Part shown: positions 1-6,397 of the stretch, in pieces | How positions within the stretch are numbered: position 1 is the stretch's first letter | Layout: every line of letters begins with the position of its first letter | Source of the DNA: Bacteroidales bacterium | Lineage (GTDB): Bacteria; Bacteroidota; Bacteroidia; Bacteroidales; NBLH01 | NCBI GenBank assembly: GCA_021647685.1 | Contig: JAKIUH010000206.1 | Coordinates: forward strand, 1 to 7,546 | DNA: 7,546 nucleotides | Direction of reading: 5' to 3' | The notes under the pieces: generated by a model | Told to the model about the DNA's origin: nothing | The model's input: only the letters and a program-made list of their open reading frames with translations | Database searches by the model: none | Program-made: the position numbers and the translations under genes

Positions 1-1098
1 AACAAAAAAAGAGTAATGGTACTAACCGGTGGAGGAGATTGCCCCGGTTTAAATGCAGTAATACGCGGAGTGGTTAAACGTGCAGCACAAACCGAAGACT
101 GGTAAGTAATCGGCAGTATTCAATCTTTTGACGGGGTGTTACGCGAGCCTACCGAAATTGTTGTTCTCGATGAAAAAGCCGTATCCGGTATTCATGTCCA
201 AGGCGGGACAATTCTTGGAACTACCACCAAAGGCGGACCTTTTGCTTGGCCTATAAAAGAAAATGATGGAACTTGGTCTTTTGTTGATCGTTCCGATGAG
301 ATGATTCGTAAATTAAAATACCTTGGTATTGATGCGGTAATTAATATCGGAGGCGACGGCTCACAAAAAATATCACAAGCACTTTTTGAAAAAGGTTTGC
401 AAATAATCGGTGTACCTAAAACCATTGACAATGACCTTTCGGCAACCGATTATACATTTGGTTTTCAAACAGCCGTGCAAATTGCTACCGAAGCGGTTGA
501 TAAATTAGTAACCACAGCCGCTTCGCATAACCGTGTGATTATTCTTGAAGTTATGGGGCGCGATGCCGGTTGGATTGCGCTTCATGCAGCCATTGCAGGT
601 GGTGCAGAGGTATGTTTAATTCCCGAAATTCCCTACGATATTAATAAAGTGCTCGAAGTAGTTAAACGCCGTTTTATCGATGGCAAAGGCTTTGTAAACA
701 TTGTAATTGCCGAAGGAGCTAAGCCCATACATGGTGAAAAGCTTGCTAAAAAAAGTGATGAAATTGGCAATCAAAACCTTAAATTGGGTGGAGTAGCCAG
801 CAAACTATTGCACGAACTTAAAGAAGCAGGTTGCGATGCCGATATGCGCGAAACCGTGCTCGGACACTTGCAACGTGGCGGAATACCCAATGCTTTTGAC
901 CGTATTCTCGCAACACAATTTGGTGTAAAAGCTATGGAAATGGTACTCGAAGGTAAGTTTGGCGAAATGGTAGCTTATCGTCATCCCGACATTATTTCCG
1001 TTCCCTTTCTTGAAGCCATTAGCAAATATCACATCGTGCAAAAAGATTCGGCACTGATAAAAACCGCCAAAGGAATTGGTATGAGTTTAGGCGATTAA
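1..1098 (+). pseudogene. pfkA: 6-phosphofructokinase, partial at the 5' edge and interrupted by an in-frame TAA
   Basis: The enzyme phosphorylates fructose 6-phosphate to fructose 1,6-bisphosphate in cytoplasmic glycolysis. The first codons of the window are already in frame and encode the N-terminal phosphate loop (TGGGDCPGLNAVIRG, window codons 9-23); only a few start residues are missing. Codon 35 (103-105) is TAA, directly after TEDW and before VIGSIQSFDG, where relatives normally carry a charged residue. Downstream the frame is clean: GGDGS (117-121), PKTIDND (139-145, catalytic Asp in TIDND), MGRDAGW (185-191) and HLQRGG (289-294). The frame of 366 codons matches the usual family length of about 340-365. 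The Gly in GGDG favours ATP as donor; the Lys in PKTIDND is typical of the mixed-substrate group III branch. A GTG at 136 could start a 320-residue product, but it would lack the phosphate loop and should be inactive. With no second lesion, this is either a recent nonsense mutation or a base error. Confidence 0.88.
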
Positions 1099-1115
1099 TA
1101 TAATTAAAATAATTT

Positions 1116-1262
1116 GGGCGGCTACAGGCTTTCCGCTTGTAGTCCCGCTTGTAAAAAATAACAAAACTAATTTCGCAAAAGGAGCTTCGCCTGTCGCTCT
1201 TTTGCGAAAAGTTTTGTATATTTTTTACAAGCGTCAGCTACCGCTTCAATCCTTGCCGCAGC
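1116..1262 (+). repeat. Palindromic intergenic repeat-like element
   Basis: Two nested structures dominate this stretch. The first is a stem-loop at 1118-1148: arms GCGGCTACAGGC (1118-1129) and GCTTGTAGTCCCGC (1135-1148), loop TTTCC, one two-base bulge and one G-T pair. The second is a much longer imperfect inverted repeat, with arms 1146-1185 and 1196-1233 around a ten-base loop; 37 positions pair, with only small bulges. The two share 1146-1148, so they are partly alternative folds. Outer GCGG/CCGC bases recur near both ends (1118-1121 and 1250s). The GC content is well above that of the flanks. It starts 18 bases after the phosphofructokinase stop and has no U-run, so it is not a classic terminator, although the transcript would fold strongly. 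From memory it resembles dispersed palindromic repeats in Bacteroidota intergenic regions; copy number cannot be judged from one window. Confidence 0.65.
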
Positions 1263-1433
1263 ACGCATCAGCAGCAATGTTTATTGCAAATTATCCATAC
1301 GCTGCAAAACAAATCATCAATTTATCAAAACATAGTACCAAAAGTGCAGAATACCATATACATCACAATACAAATTTTGATTTATCCCAAAAAAATACTA
1401 ATTTGCATCTCATTCATTTAAAATTTATTCATT
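1263..1433 (+). other. Intergenic remainder upstream of ppk2, no gene seen
   Basis: This AT-rich stretch lies between the palindromic element and the polyphosphate kinase start. It contains one small perfect hairpin, GCAAT-GTTT-ATTGC (1274-1287). An open frame crosses it from 1202 and overlaps the ppk2 start, but its composition is not protein-like and its first part lies in the palindrome, so no gene is called. A weak promoter candidate is listed separately. Confidence 0.6.
1376..1405 (+). promoter_or_regulatory. Weak Bacteroidota-type promoter candidate for ppk2
   Basis: A TTTG at 1376-1379 and a second TTTG at 1402-1405 are spaced roughly as the -33 and -7 boxes of Bacteroidota primary promoters (TTTG, about 19 nt, TAnnTTTG). 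The TA of the -7 box is out of register: the sequence is TACTAATTTG, with four instead of two bases between TA and TTTG. Transcription would start around 1410, giving a leader of some 20-25 nt before the ATG at 1434. The position is plausible but the match is poor. Confidence 0.25.
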
Positions 1434-2312
1434 ATGGTAGATATTGACAAGCTCATTGCTCAACCCGGTAAAAAAATAATTCTAAAAAATTACGATACAA
1501 AATACACAGGACATTATAAAGAAAAAGATGCCAAGAAAAAATTAAAAAAGAATAAAAAAGAACTCGATAAATTACAATATACTTTTTATGCAGACAATAC
1601 ACATTCATTATTGATTGTTTTGCAAGCAATGGATGCTGCCGGAAAAGATGGAGCCATTCGCCATGTTATGTCAGGAGTTAACCCGCAAGGTTGTACGGTT
1701 CATAATTTTAAAGCACCCAATAAAAATGAATTGGAACATGATTTTCTTTGGAGGCACTATATTCGTTTGCCCGAACGTGGACAAATCGGTATTTTTAACC
1801 GTTCACATTACGAAAATGTATTGGTTACCAAAGTACACCCTGAATTTATTTTAAACGAACAGCTTCCCGGAATAAATTCGGTGAATGATATTGATGAAAA
1901 ATTTTGGGCAAATCGTTACGAACAAATTCGGAATTTTGAAAAAACAATACATCAAAACGGTACTATTATATTAAAGTTCTTTTTACATCTCTCAAAAGAA
2001 GAACAAAAACAACGTTTTTTAGACAGGATAAACGAACCAGATAAAAATTGGAAATTTTCTTCAAACGATATTAAAGAACGTCAATTTTGGAATGATTATC
2101 AAAATGCATTTGAGCAAGCAATTAATGAAACATCTACCGATTATGCGCCTTGGTTTATAATTCCTGCAGACAATAAATGGTTTTCACGCATTGCCATTAG
2201 CGATATTATTATTCATACTCTTGAATCCCTTGATATGAAAATTCCTGAATTAGCCCCTGCGGAAAAAGCAAAACTCGAAGAAGCAAAACAAGATTTATTA
2301 AACGAGAAATAA
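1434..2312 (+). CDS. ppk2: Polyphosphate:nucleotide phosphotransferase, PPK2 family (probably class III)
   Basis: This cytoplasmic enzyme uses inorganic polyphosphate to phosphorylate nucleotides (ADP, and in class III members also AMP), regenerating ATP. The 292-residue protein is full length for the single-domain PPK2 type. A basic N-terminal helix region (about 27-47) precedes the P-loop kinase core. The Walker A motif is AMDAAGKDGAI (65-75, Lys71 and Asp72) and the Walker B region is IGIFNRSHYENVL (118-130). The lid segment is DRINEPDKNWKFSSNDIKER (197-216), rich in basic residues that would contact polyphosphate, and the conserved C-terminal motif is YAPWFIIPADNKWFSR (237-252). The C-terminus (about 270-292) is a charged helix. 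The ATG at 1434 fits the family N-terminus; no Shine-Dalgarno is visible, as usual in Bacteroidota. The gene is monocistronic on its 3' side because a terminator follows 22 bases after the stop. Family assignment is firm; the subclass is inferred from the overall motif pattern. Confidence 0.95.
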   Translation: MVDIDKLIAQPGKKIILKNYDTKYTGHYKEKDAKKKLKKNKKELDKLQYTFYADNTHSLLIVLQAMDAAGKDGAIRHVMSGVNPQGCTVHNFKAPNKNELEHDFLWRHYIRLPERGQIGIFNRSHYENVLVTKVHPEFILNEQLPGINSVNDIDEKFWANRYEQIRNFEKTIHQNGTIILKFFLHLSKEEQKQRFLDRINEPDKNWKFSSNDIKERQFWNDYQNAFEQAINETSTDYAPWFIIPADNKWFSRIAISDIIIHTLESLDMKIPELAPAEKAKLEEAKQDLLNEK

Positions 2313-2334
2313 ATCTATTGAAAATTTAAGGTTT

Positions 2335-2370
2335 AAAAAAATGCTGCCTTTTTTACGGTAGCATTTTTAT
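2335..2370 (+). terminator. Rho-independent terminator after ppk2
   Basis: The stem ATGCTGCC (2341-2348) pairs with GGTAGCAT (2357-2364) through one G-T pair, around loop TTTTTTAC. A run of A precedes it (2335-2340) and a run of T follows (2365-2369), so the A-T flanks extend the stem and the structure could act in both directions. It lies 22 bases after the ppk2 stop. Confidence 0.88.
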
Positions 2371-2778
2371 TTATCCTTTAATCGGCAGAAACGGTTTTGG
2401 TTTTTTGGTAGAATATAGTTTTAGAACAACGGACTCATGTGTTTTTATAGTATTGATAATCAGTATAAAATGGCATATTGAATAGGGTTTGAGAATGTAC
2501 CCTTTATAGCACCAAAGATAGGTGCGGGATGCAAACTTTTTTTATCCGCAGATTAATAGGATTTATGCAGATTTTTAGTTCGCGAAATTTATTTTTTGGG
2601 CTCATCTTAATTCCCGACAGGTCTGTTGTTTTGAGTTTGCGGATTTAAGTTCACACTTTTTATGTATTAATGGTACAGACTTTGTAAATCTATATCTTTA
2701 TGTAAAATACTCACAAGCCGAAAATTAATTCGACAGGAAAAAATATATTAATTAATACTATAATTTAAGTAAATTTTT
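2371..2778. other. Long intergenic region, no gene seen, several small inverted repeats
   Basis: No convincing coding frame exists here on either strand. Two adjacent short hairpins occur: AGGGT/ACCCT (2484-2488 with 2499-2503) and GCACC-AAAGATA-GGTGC (2509-2525). An imperfect direct repeat TTAATTC(CC)GACAGG appears at 2607-2621 and 2725-2737. A perfect AT palindrome TATTAATTAATA lies at 2746-2757. The density of stubs suggests decayed intergenic repeats rather than a lost gene. A repeat-like stretch within it is listed separately. Confidence 0.5.
2544..2644. repeat. Candidate degenerate dispersed intergenic repeat
   Basis: ATCCGCA (2544-2550) and its reverse complement TGCGGAT (2638-2644) bound this stretch. 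Inside are two GCAGATT copies 19 bases apart (2548 and 2567) and the perfect palindrome TTCGCGAA (2579-2586). The wording (ATCCGCAGATTAATAGGAT, then ATGCAGATTTTT) resembles dispersed repeats that I recall from Bacteroidota and related genomes. That recollection is the main support, and one copy is not proof of a repeat. Confidence 0.35.
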
Positions 2779-2822
2779 GTTTACTTTGTAAACCGTAATT
2801 ATTTTTATAAATTTGAGCGCTC
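2779..2822 (+). promoter_or_regulatory. Bacteroidota primary-sigma promoter with a palindromic operator over the -33 box
   Basis: The -33 box TTTG (2785-2788) and the -7 box TAAATTTG (2808-2815) match the Bacteroidota consensus TTTG / TAnnTTTG exactly, with 19 bases between them. The -33 box sits inside the perfect inverted repeat GTTTAC-TTT-GTAAAC (2779-2793), and another GTAAA half-site lies just upstream (2769-2773). A protein bound there would cover the -33 element, so repression is the simplest reading. Another perfect palindrome, GAGCGCTC, overlaps the end of the -7 box and the expected start region (2815-2822). Transcription would begin near 2820, about 130 nt before the sensor gene. 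Confidence 0.62.
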
Positions 2823-2838
2823 TTGTTCAGTTTTGGTT

Positions 2839-2909
2839 TAAAACTTGTTATAAGTTTTATAATGTTCTGATATTTTAATAAGCCGTAAAAATACAAAACT
2901 ATTTTTGTA
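2839..2909 (+). promoter_or_regulatory. Leader with two perfect stem-loops upstream of the sensor gene
   Basis: The predicted 5' untranslated region contains TAAAACTT-GTTAT-AAGTTTTA (2839-2859, 8-bp stem) and TACAAAA-CTAT-TTTTGTA (2892-2909, 7-bp stem). Both are perfect but AT-rich, hence weak. They could stabilise the message or be protein-binding palindromes in the DNA. Neither resembles a riboswitch class I know. Confidence 0.35.
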
Positions 2910-2953
2910 GGGTAATGCTTTTATACAGAATGTGTTAATTTGATAATTGTTGA

Positions 2954-5900
2954 ATGCTTAATAAAATTTCGAAAATAAGAAATAATACACCGATTAAAAA
3001 AAGACTTACAGCTTTAACTGTAATTATCGGATTACTAATTGTTTCGTTTGGAGCATTAATGATTCAAAATATTTCCCGTGCCGATAAGCAAATTAATGAA
3101 ATTAACGAGGTTTATCTTAAAAATTTAGTAAATCTTTCCGGTCTGATTGAGAATCTTTATTCCGTTTTGCTTGAAAACCATATTTTAAACGATGATTTGC
3201 TCAACCCTAATGCTATTAATGCTTCCATAAATATGGATTTGATTAATGCACAAATTACTAATTACGCCCAACAGACTACCGATGAGGTACAGAAAGTGCT
3301 TTTTGATAATTTTACACTCGAGTTTTATAATTATCTGGCAGTACTTAAAGATATTAATGTATTAAGACTCAATAAACAATATGAACAAGCTAATCAGTTA
3401 AAAGCCACAAAAGAAATTAAAGCATTTCATAAAATGCAATCCTACATTAAAAACTTAATTGATTACAATACAAAAGCCATTCAGCAAAACAATTTACAAA
3501 TAAAAAAAATACAACAAAACGCCGTTATAAAAACATATATTTTCAGTGCTATATTATTGCTTATATCAGTTATTTCTGTATTTTTATTGATTAAAGATAT
3601 ACATCCTGCAATCAGGAGTATTCAAACAAATCTTGAAATATTAAGTTCAGGTTCCATTCCTGCTACAAAAATTCCTGAATCGCAAAATGAGATAGGGCAA
3701 ATAGCTAAACTATTTAATAAATTAACAGAAAATCTTTCGCAACTCAATGAATTTGCCCTTACATTAAGTAAAGGCAACTATTCCGGTAAGTTTAGTTTTA
3801 CGGGTACCGGTGATTTTATAGGAAAAGCTTTGGTTGATTTAAGAAATAGTTTAAAACGAGCACAAGAGCAAGATGAAAAAAGAAAAATTGAAGACGAAAG
3901 GCGAAACTGGGTAAATAAAGGACATGCACTCTTTAGTGAAATTTTAAGACAAAGAGCAGGTGGTATTACCGAACTTACCGATAATATTATCAAAAATCTT
4001 GTACGCTATCTTGATGCTAATCAAGGAGGCTTATTTTTGGTAGATGATTCTGGTAAAGAACCTAAAATCCAATTAGTTTCAGCTTTTGCCTACGATCGTA
4101 AAAAGTTTTTTGAAAAGGAAATTAGTTTTGGTGACGGTTTAATCGGTACCGTTGCCTTAGAGCGAAACACGATTTATTTAAAAGAAATTCCTGAAGATTA
4201 TATCGAAATAGAATCGGGATTAGGCGATGCAAATCCCAATAGTTTGTTGATTGTTCCCTTAAAATTTGAAGATGCCATACTTGGAGTTGTTGAGTTGGCT
4301 TCGTTCAAAGAGTTTAAACAACATGAAATTACCTTTGTTGAAGAACTTGCACAAAGTATTGCTTCAACCTTGTTGACTGCAAAAATTAATGCACGTACCG
4401 AACAGTTGCTCGAAGAGTCTGAGAAAAAATCGAAAGAGCTTGCTGCACAGGAAATTGAAATGCGGCAAAATATGGAAGAAATGCGTGCAACTCAAGAACT
4501 GGCACAAAGGCGAGAAGCTGACCTGCGCGGTATTTTATCGGCAGTGGACAACACATTGATGAAAGGAGAATATAATGTGGACGGAACACTATTATCCGTT
4601 AATGAGCGGCATTTGCAAACTATGGGTTATGAATTATCTGAAATTATAGGGAAAAACATTGAAATTTTTATTCCAAAAGAAGAATTAACCGAATTTAGAA
4701 AAATATGGCGCAATGTTGTTGAAGGAAATCCACGACAAATTGAAGTAAAGAGAAAGACAAAGGCTGGAGAAACAATATGGCTGATTAACCAATATACACC
4801 CGTACAAGATGAGAAAGGTGAAATTAGCAAAGTGTTATATTTAGCACATGATATTACCAAATACAAGCAAAGCGAAGAGGAGGCAAAGCGCAAAGCCGAA
4901 GAATTAGTTACAAAAGAAACAGAACTAAAAGAAAATATTCGTCAATTAGAGCTTGTTAAAGAAAATATTTCTAAGAAAAACTTTGAAATTACCGGAATAC
5001 TTAATGCATTAAATGCAGATATGCTTGTGCTTGAATATGACTTGAATGGTGCAATAATCAATGTTAACCAAAACTTTATTGAGCTCTTTCATAAAACCAA
5101 AGATGAAATGCTGGGGCTTAAATTACATGAATGTTTGAATATTGAGCGCTCTGAGCAAGAAGATATTGATTTATGGACCAAATTAAAATTGGGGCAAGCA
5201 CAAAAAATACAAACAAAATACATTTTTGAAAATGCTGAAAGTATATGGTTAAATGAAACCTACTCTCCAATTTTCGACCAAAATAACAGGGTGTATAAAA
5301 TATTTACTATTGCCAGAAATATTACCGAATTAAAACAACTTGACGAAAAGAATTCCACCTTGTTGAAAATGACCAAAGAGCATACAAATTCTTTGCAGGA
5401 AAAAGACCGTGAAATGCAAGAGACTATTCGTGATTTGCTGCTGCAAGAAGAACAGCTTGCTGCCAGCATGAAAGAATATAGAGATATTGCGGACAGCCTT
5501 CTTTTATTATATCCGGTAATTGAAATCAATAAAAATGCACAAATTAGTTATTTTAATGATTTGTTTATTCAGATGACCGGCTATACTTATGGCGAAATTG
5601 ACCAAAAAGATATTTTGCAATTTGTTACCGGCAAAAATAAGACTATTTTAAAAAGAGTTATTCACAGTGCATTTAACAATAATAAAGAGGTCGTAAATGT
5701 TGAAATCTTGATTAAAGGCAATGTTGTTCCTGTTAGAATTACAGTTATTCCAATTACGGATAATGAGGACAATGTTATAAAAGTAGAAATGTTTTTTATT
5801 GATTTATCCGGTTTGAACATAGCTGTAGCAGATGAATCGGAAGAACAAATTGCAGCTAAGAAAAAGGAGTTGGCAGATTTGCAAAAAGAAATTGTTAAAA

Positions 5901-5998
5901 TACAAAAGGAGCAAGAAGATATTGAAAAAATGATGGATAAAGAGGAAGAAAAGCTATATCATCAATGGCTCAGCCAAATGAAAAAGAAATTAAAGTAA
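2954..5998 (+). CDS. Membrane sensor protein: sensor region, tandem HAMP, GAF, three PAS domains, no catalytic output
   Basis: This is a 1014-residue inner-membrane signalling protein. Transmembrane helix 1 is at about 18-38, followed by a helical periplasmic region (39-191, like the four-helix-bundle sensors of chemoreceptors) and transmembrane helix 2 (192-213). A HAMP domain follows (214-262, with NEIGQIAKLFNKL), then a second HAMP-like segment (263-303, GDFIGKALVDLRNSL) and a linker ending in NW (318-319). The GAF domain spans about 330-475 (LDANQGGLFLVDD, FGDGLIGTVALER, SLLIVPL). PAS1 covers 525-636, PAS2 676-793 and PAS3 841-951, joined by charged coiled coils (480-525, 637-675, 795-840); a last coil fills 964-1014. 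PAS1 and PAS2 are similar (GILSAVDNT / GILNALNAD), suggesting internal duplication. I see no histidine kinase, receiver, GGDEF, phosphatase or chemoreceptor signalling hairpin, so it probably acts through protein contacts. An in-frame TGA directly before the ATG fixes the start. Confidence 0.9.
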   Translation: MLNKISKIRNNTPIKKRLTALTVIIGLLIVSFGALMIQNISRADKQINEINEVYLKNLVNLSGLIENLYSVLLENHILNDDLLNPNAINASINMDLINAQITNYAQQTTDEVQKVLFDNFTLEFYNYLAVLKDINVLRLNKQYEQANQLKATKEIKAFHKMQSYIKNLIDYNTKAIQQNNLQIKKIQQNAVIKTYIFSAILLLISVISVFLLIKDIHPAIRSIQTNLEILSSGSIPATKIPESQNEIGQIAKLFNKLTENLSQLNEFALTLSKGNYSGKFSFTGTGDFIGKALVDLRNSLKRAQEQDEKRKIEDERRNWVNKGHALFSEILRQRAGGITELTDNIIKNLVRYLDANQGGLFLVDDSGKEPKIQLVSAFAYDRKKFFEKEISFGDGLIGTVALERNTIYLKEIPEDYIEIESGLGDANPNSLLIVPLKFEDAILGVVELASFKEFKQHEITFVEELAQSIASTLLTAKINARTEQLLEESEKKSKELAAQEIEMRQNMEEMRATQELAQRREADLRGILSAVDNTLMKGEYNVDGTLLSVNERHLQTMGYELSEIIGKNIEIFIPKEELTEFRKIWRNVVEGNPRQIEVKRKTKAGETIWLINQYTPVQDEKGEISKVLYLAHDITKYKQSEEEAKRKAEELVTKETELKENIRQLELVKENISKKNFEITGILNALNADMLVLEYDLNGAIINVNQNFIELFHKTKDEMLGLKLHECLNIERSEQEDIDLWTKLKLGQAQKIQTKYIFENAESIWLNETYSPIFDQNNRVYKIFTIARNITELKQLDEKNSTLLKMTKEHTNSLQEKDREMQETIRDLLLQEEQLAASMKEYRDIADSLLLLYPVIEINKNAQISYFNDLFIQMTGYTYGEIDQKDILQFVTGKNKTILKRVIHSAFNNNKEVVNVEILIKGNVVPVRITVIPITDNEDNVIKVEMFFIDLSGLNIAVADESEEQIAAKKKELADLQKEIVKIQKEQEDIEKMMDKEEEKLYHQWLSQMKKKLK

Positions 5999-6002
5999 AA
6001 AA

Positions 6003-6329
6003 ATGAAGTATAATCCGTTTTATATAAAAGCAATTCATAAAATTAATACAGTTAAGTTAAAAGCATTTGTTTTGGGTTTGGGTGAAATGGAAAAGGATAA
6101 TATTAAATACGATAATTGTATATTAACCAAAGTGATAAATCAAAAAATTGCTGATTCACCCGAAAGTGCTGGTGTTTTATTGCAAATTGATTATGTACAT
6201 AAACAATATCATGAAAATGCTGAAAAAATAATTGAACTAAAAGATAAAGATCCTGAAAAAGCAATAAAACTTATAAATGCTTTGAAGGATAATTCAAGCT
6301 ATATATTGGAACAAATTGCAAAATTCTAA
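6003..6329 (+). CDS. Small stand-alone CZB-like (chemoreceptor zinc-binding) protein
   Basis: This 108-residue, mostly helical, soluble protein starts four bases after the large sensor gene's stop and is almost certainly co-transcribed with it. I assign it to the CZB family, which binds zinc with three His and one Cys. The candidate ligands are His12, Cys39, His66 and His70, with spacings 27-27-4; from memory the diguanylate cyclase DgcZ has H-C-H-H spacings of 30-27-4. The C-terminal half also fits the family: the HxxxHxxA signature (VHKQYHENA, 65-73), an acidic turn (DKDP, 81-84), then a helix ending in NSSYILEQI (97-105). The Trp positions usual near the first His and after the Cys are absent, so the match is divergent. 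CZB domains normally sit at the end of chemoreceptors or at the start of cyclases; here the domain is a separate protein. By inference it senses zinc or thiol oxidants and tunes the adjacent receptors. Family call moderate, role speculative. Confidence 0.68.
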   Translation: MKYNPFYIKAIHKINTVKLKAFVLGLGEMEKDNIKYDNCILTKVINQKIADSPESAGVLLQIDYVHKQYHENAEKIIELKDKDPEKAIKLINALKDNSSYILEQIAKF

Positions 6330-6374
6330 AGTAATAAAGCTTTTTGTAAAAAAATGGTAAGTAATTTGTAGAAC

Positions 6375-6397
6375 ATTAATCTTGACAAGATATTAAT
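6375..6397 (+). promoter_or_regulatory. Inverted repeat touching the start codon of the second sensor gene
   Basis: The core ATCTTG-A-CAAGAT (6379-6391) is a perfect 6-1-6 inverted repeat, flanked on each side by ATTAAT (6375-6380 and 6392-6397). It ends at the base before the ATG at 6398. A one-base centre cannot form a tight RNA hairpin, so a DNA-binding site or a looser fold around the ribosome-binding region is more likely. No promoter boxes matching the Bacteroidota consensus are seen in the 68-base gap, and no terminator separates the genes. Confidence 0.4.

Noticed and set aside
103..105. Recoded or read-through stop codon
   Set aside because: TAA is the normal terminator of all complete genes here, no stimulatory structure is evident just downstream, and a simple mutation or error is far more likely.
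136..1098. GTG-initiated 320-residue phosphofructokinase as a genuine gene start
   Set aside because: The in-frame codons before it encode the conserved phosphate-binding loop, so the true gene starts upstream of the window and the GTG is an ordinary Val codon.
1202..1447. 81-codon open frame between pfkA and ppk2
   Set aside because: It begins inside the palindromic element with a non-ATG start, overlaps the ppk2 start, has an implausible composition and no recognisable domain.
5142..5152. TTGAGCGCTCT identical to 2813-2823 near the promoter
   Set aside because: The second copy lies inside coding sequence for conserved-frame residues and the match is only 11 bases, so chance is sufficient.
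3778..5529. Several open frames of 67-89 codons on the minus strand within the sensor gene
   Set aside because: They are antisense to a strongly supported coding sequence, rich in Ser, Phe and Cys as expected from complementing Lys/Glu-rich codons, and have no recognisable domains.
5996..6012. Possible frameshift joining the 1014-residue protein and the CZB-like protein into one gene
   Set aside because: The first protein ends in a complete coiled coil with its own TAA, and the second has its own ATG four bases later; nothing suggests a broken fusion, although a fused relative would be worth noting.
5998..6397. Terminator between the sensor, the small protein and the second receptor
   Set aside because: No stem followed by a T-run is present; only a T5 stretch near 6341 without an adequate stem.
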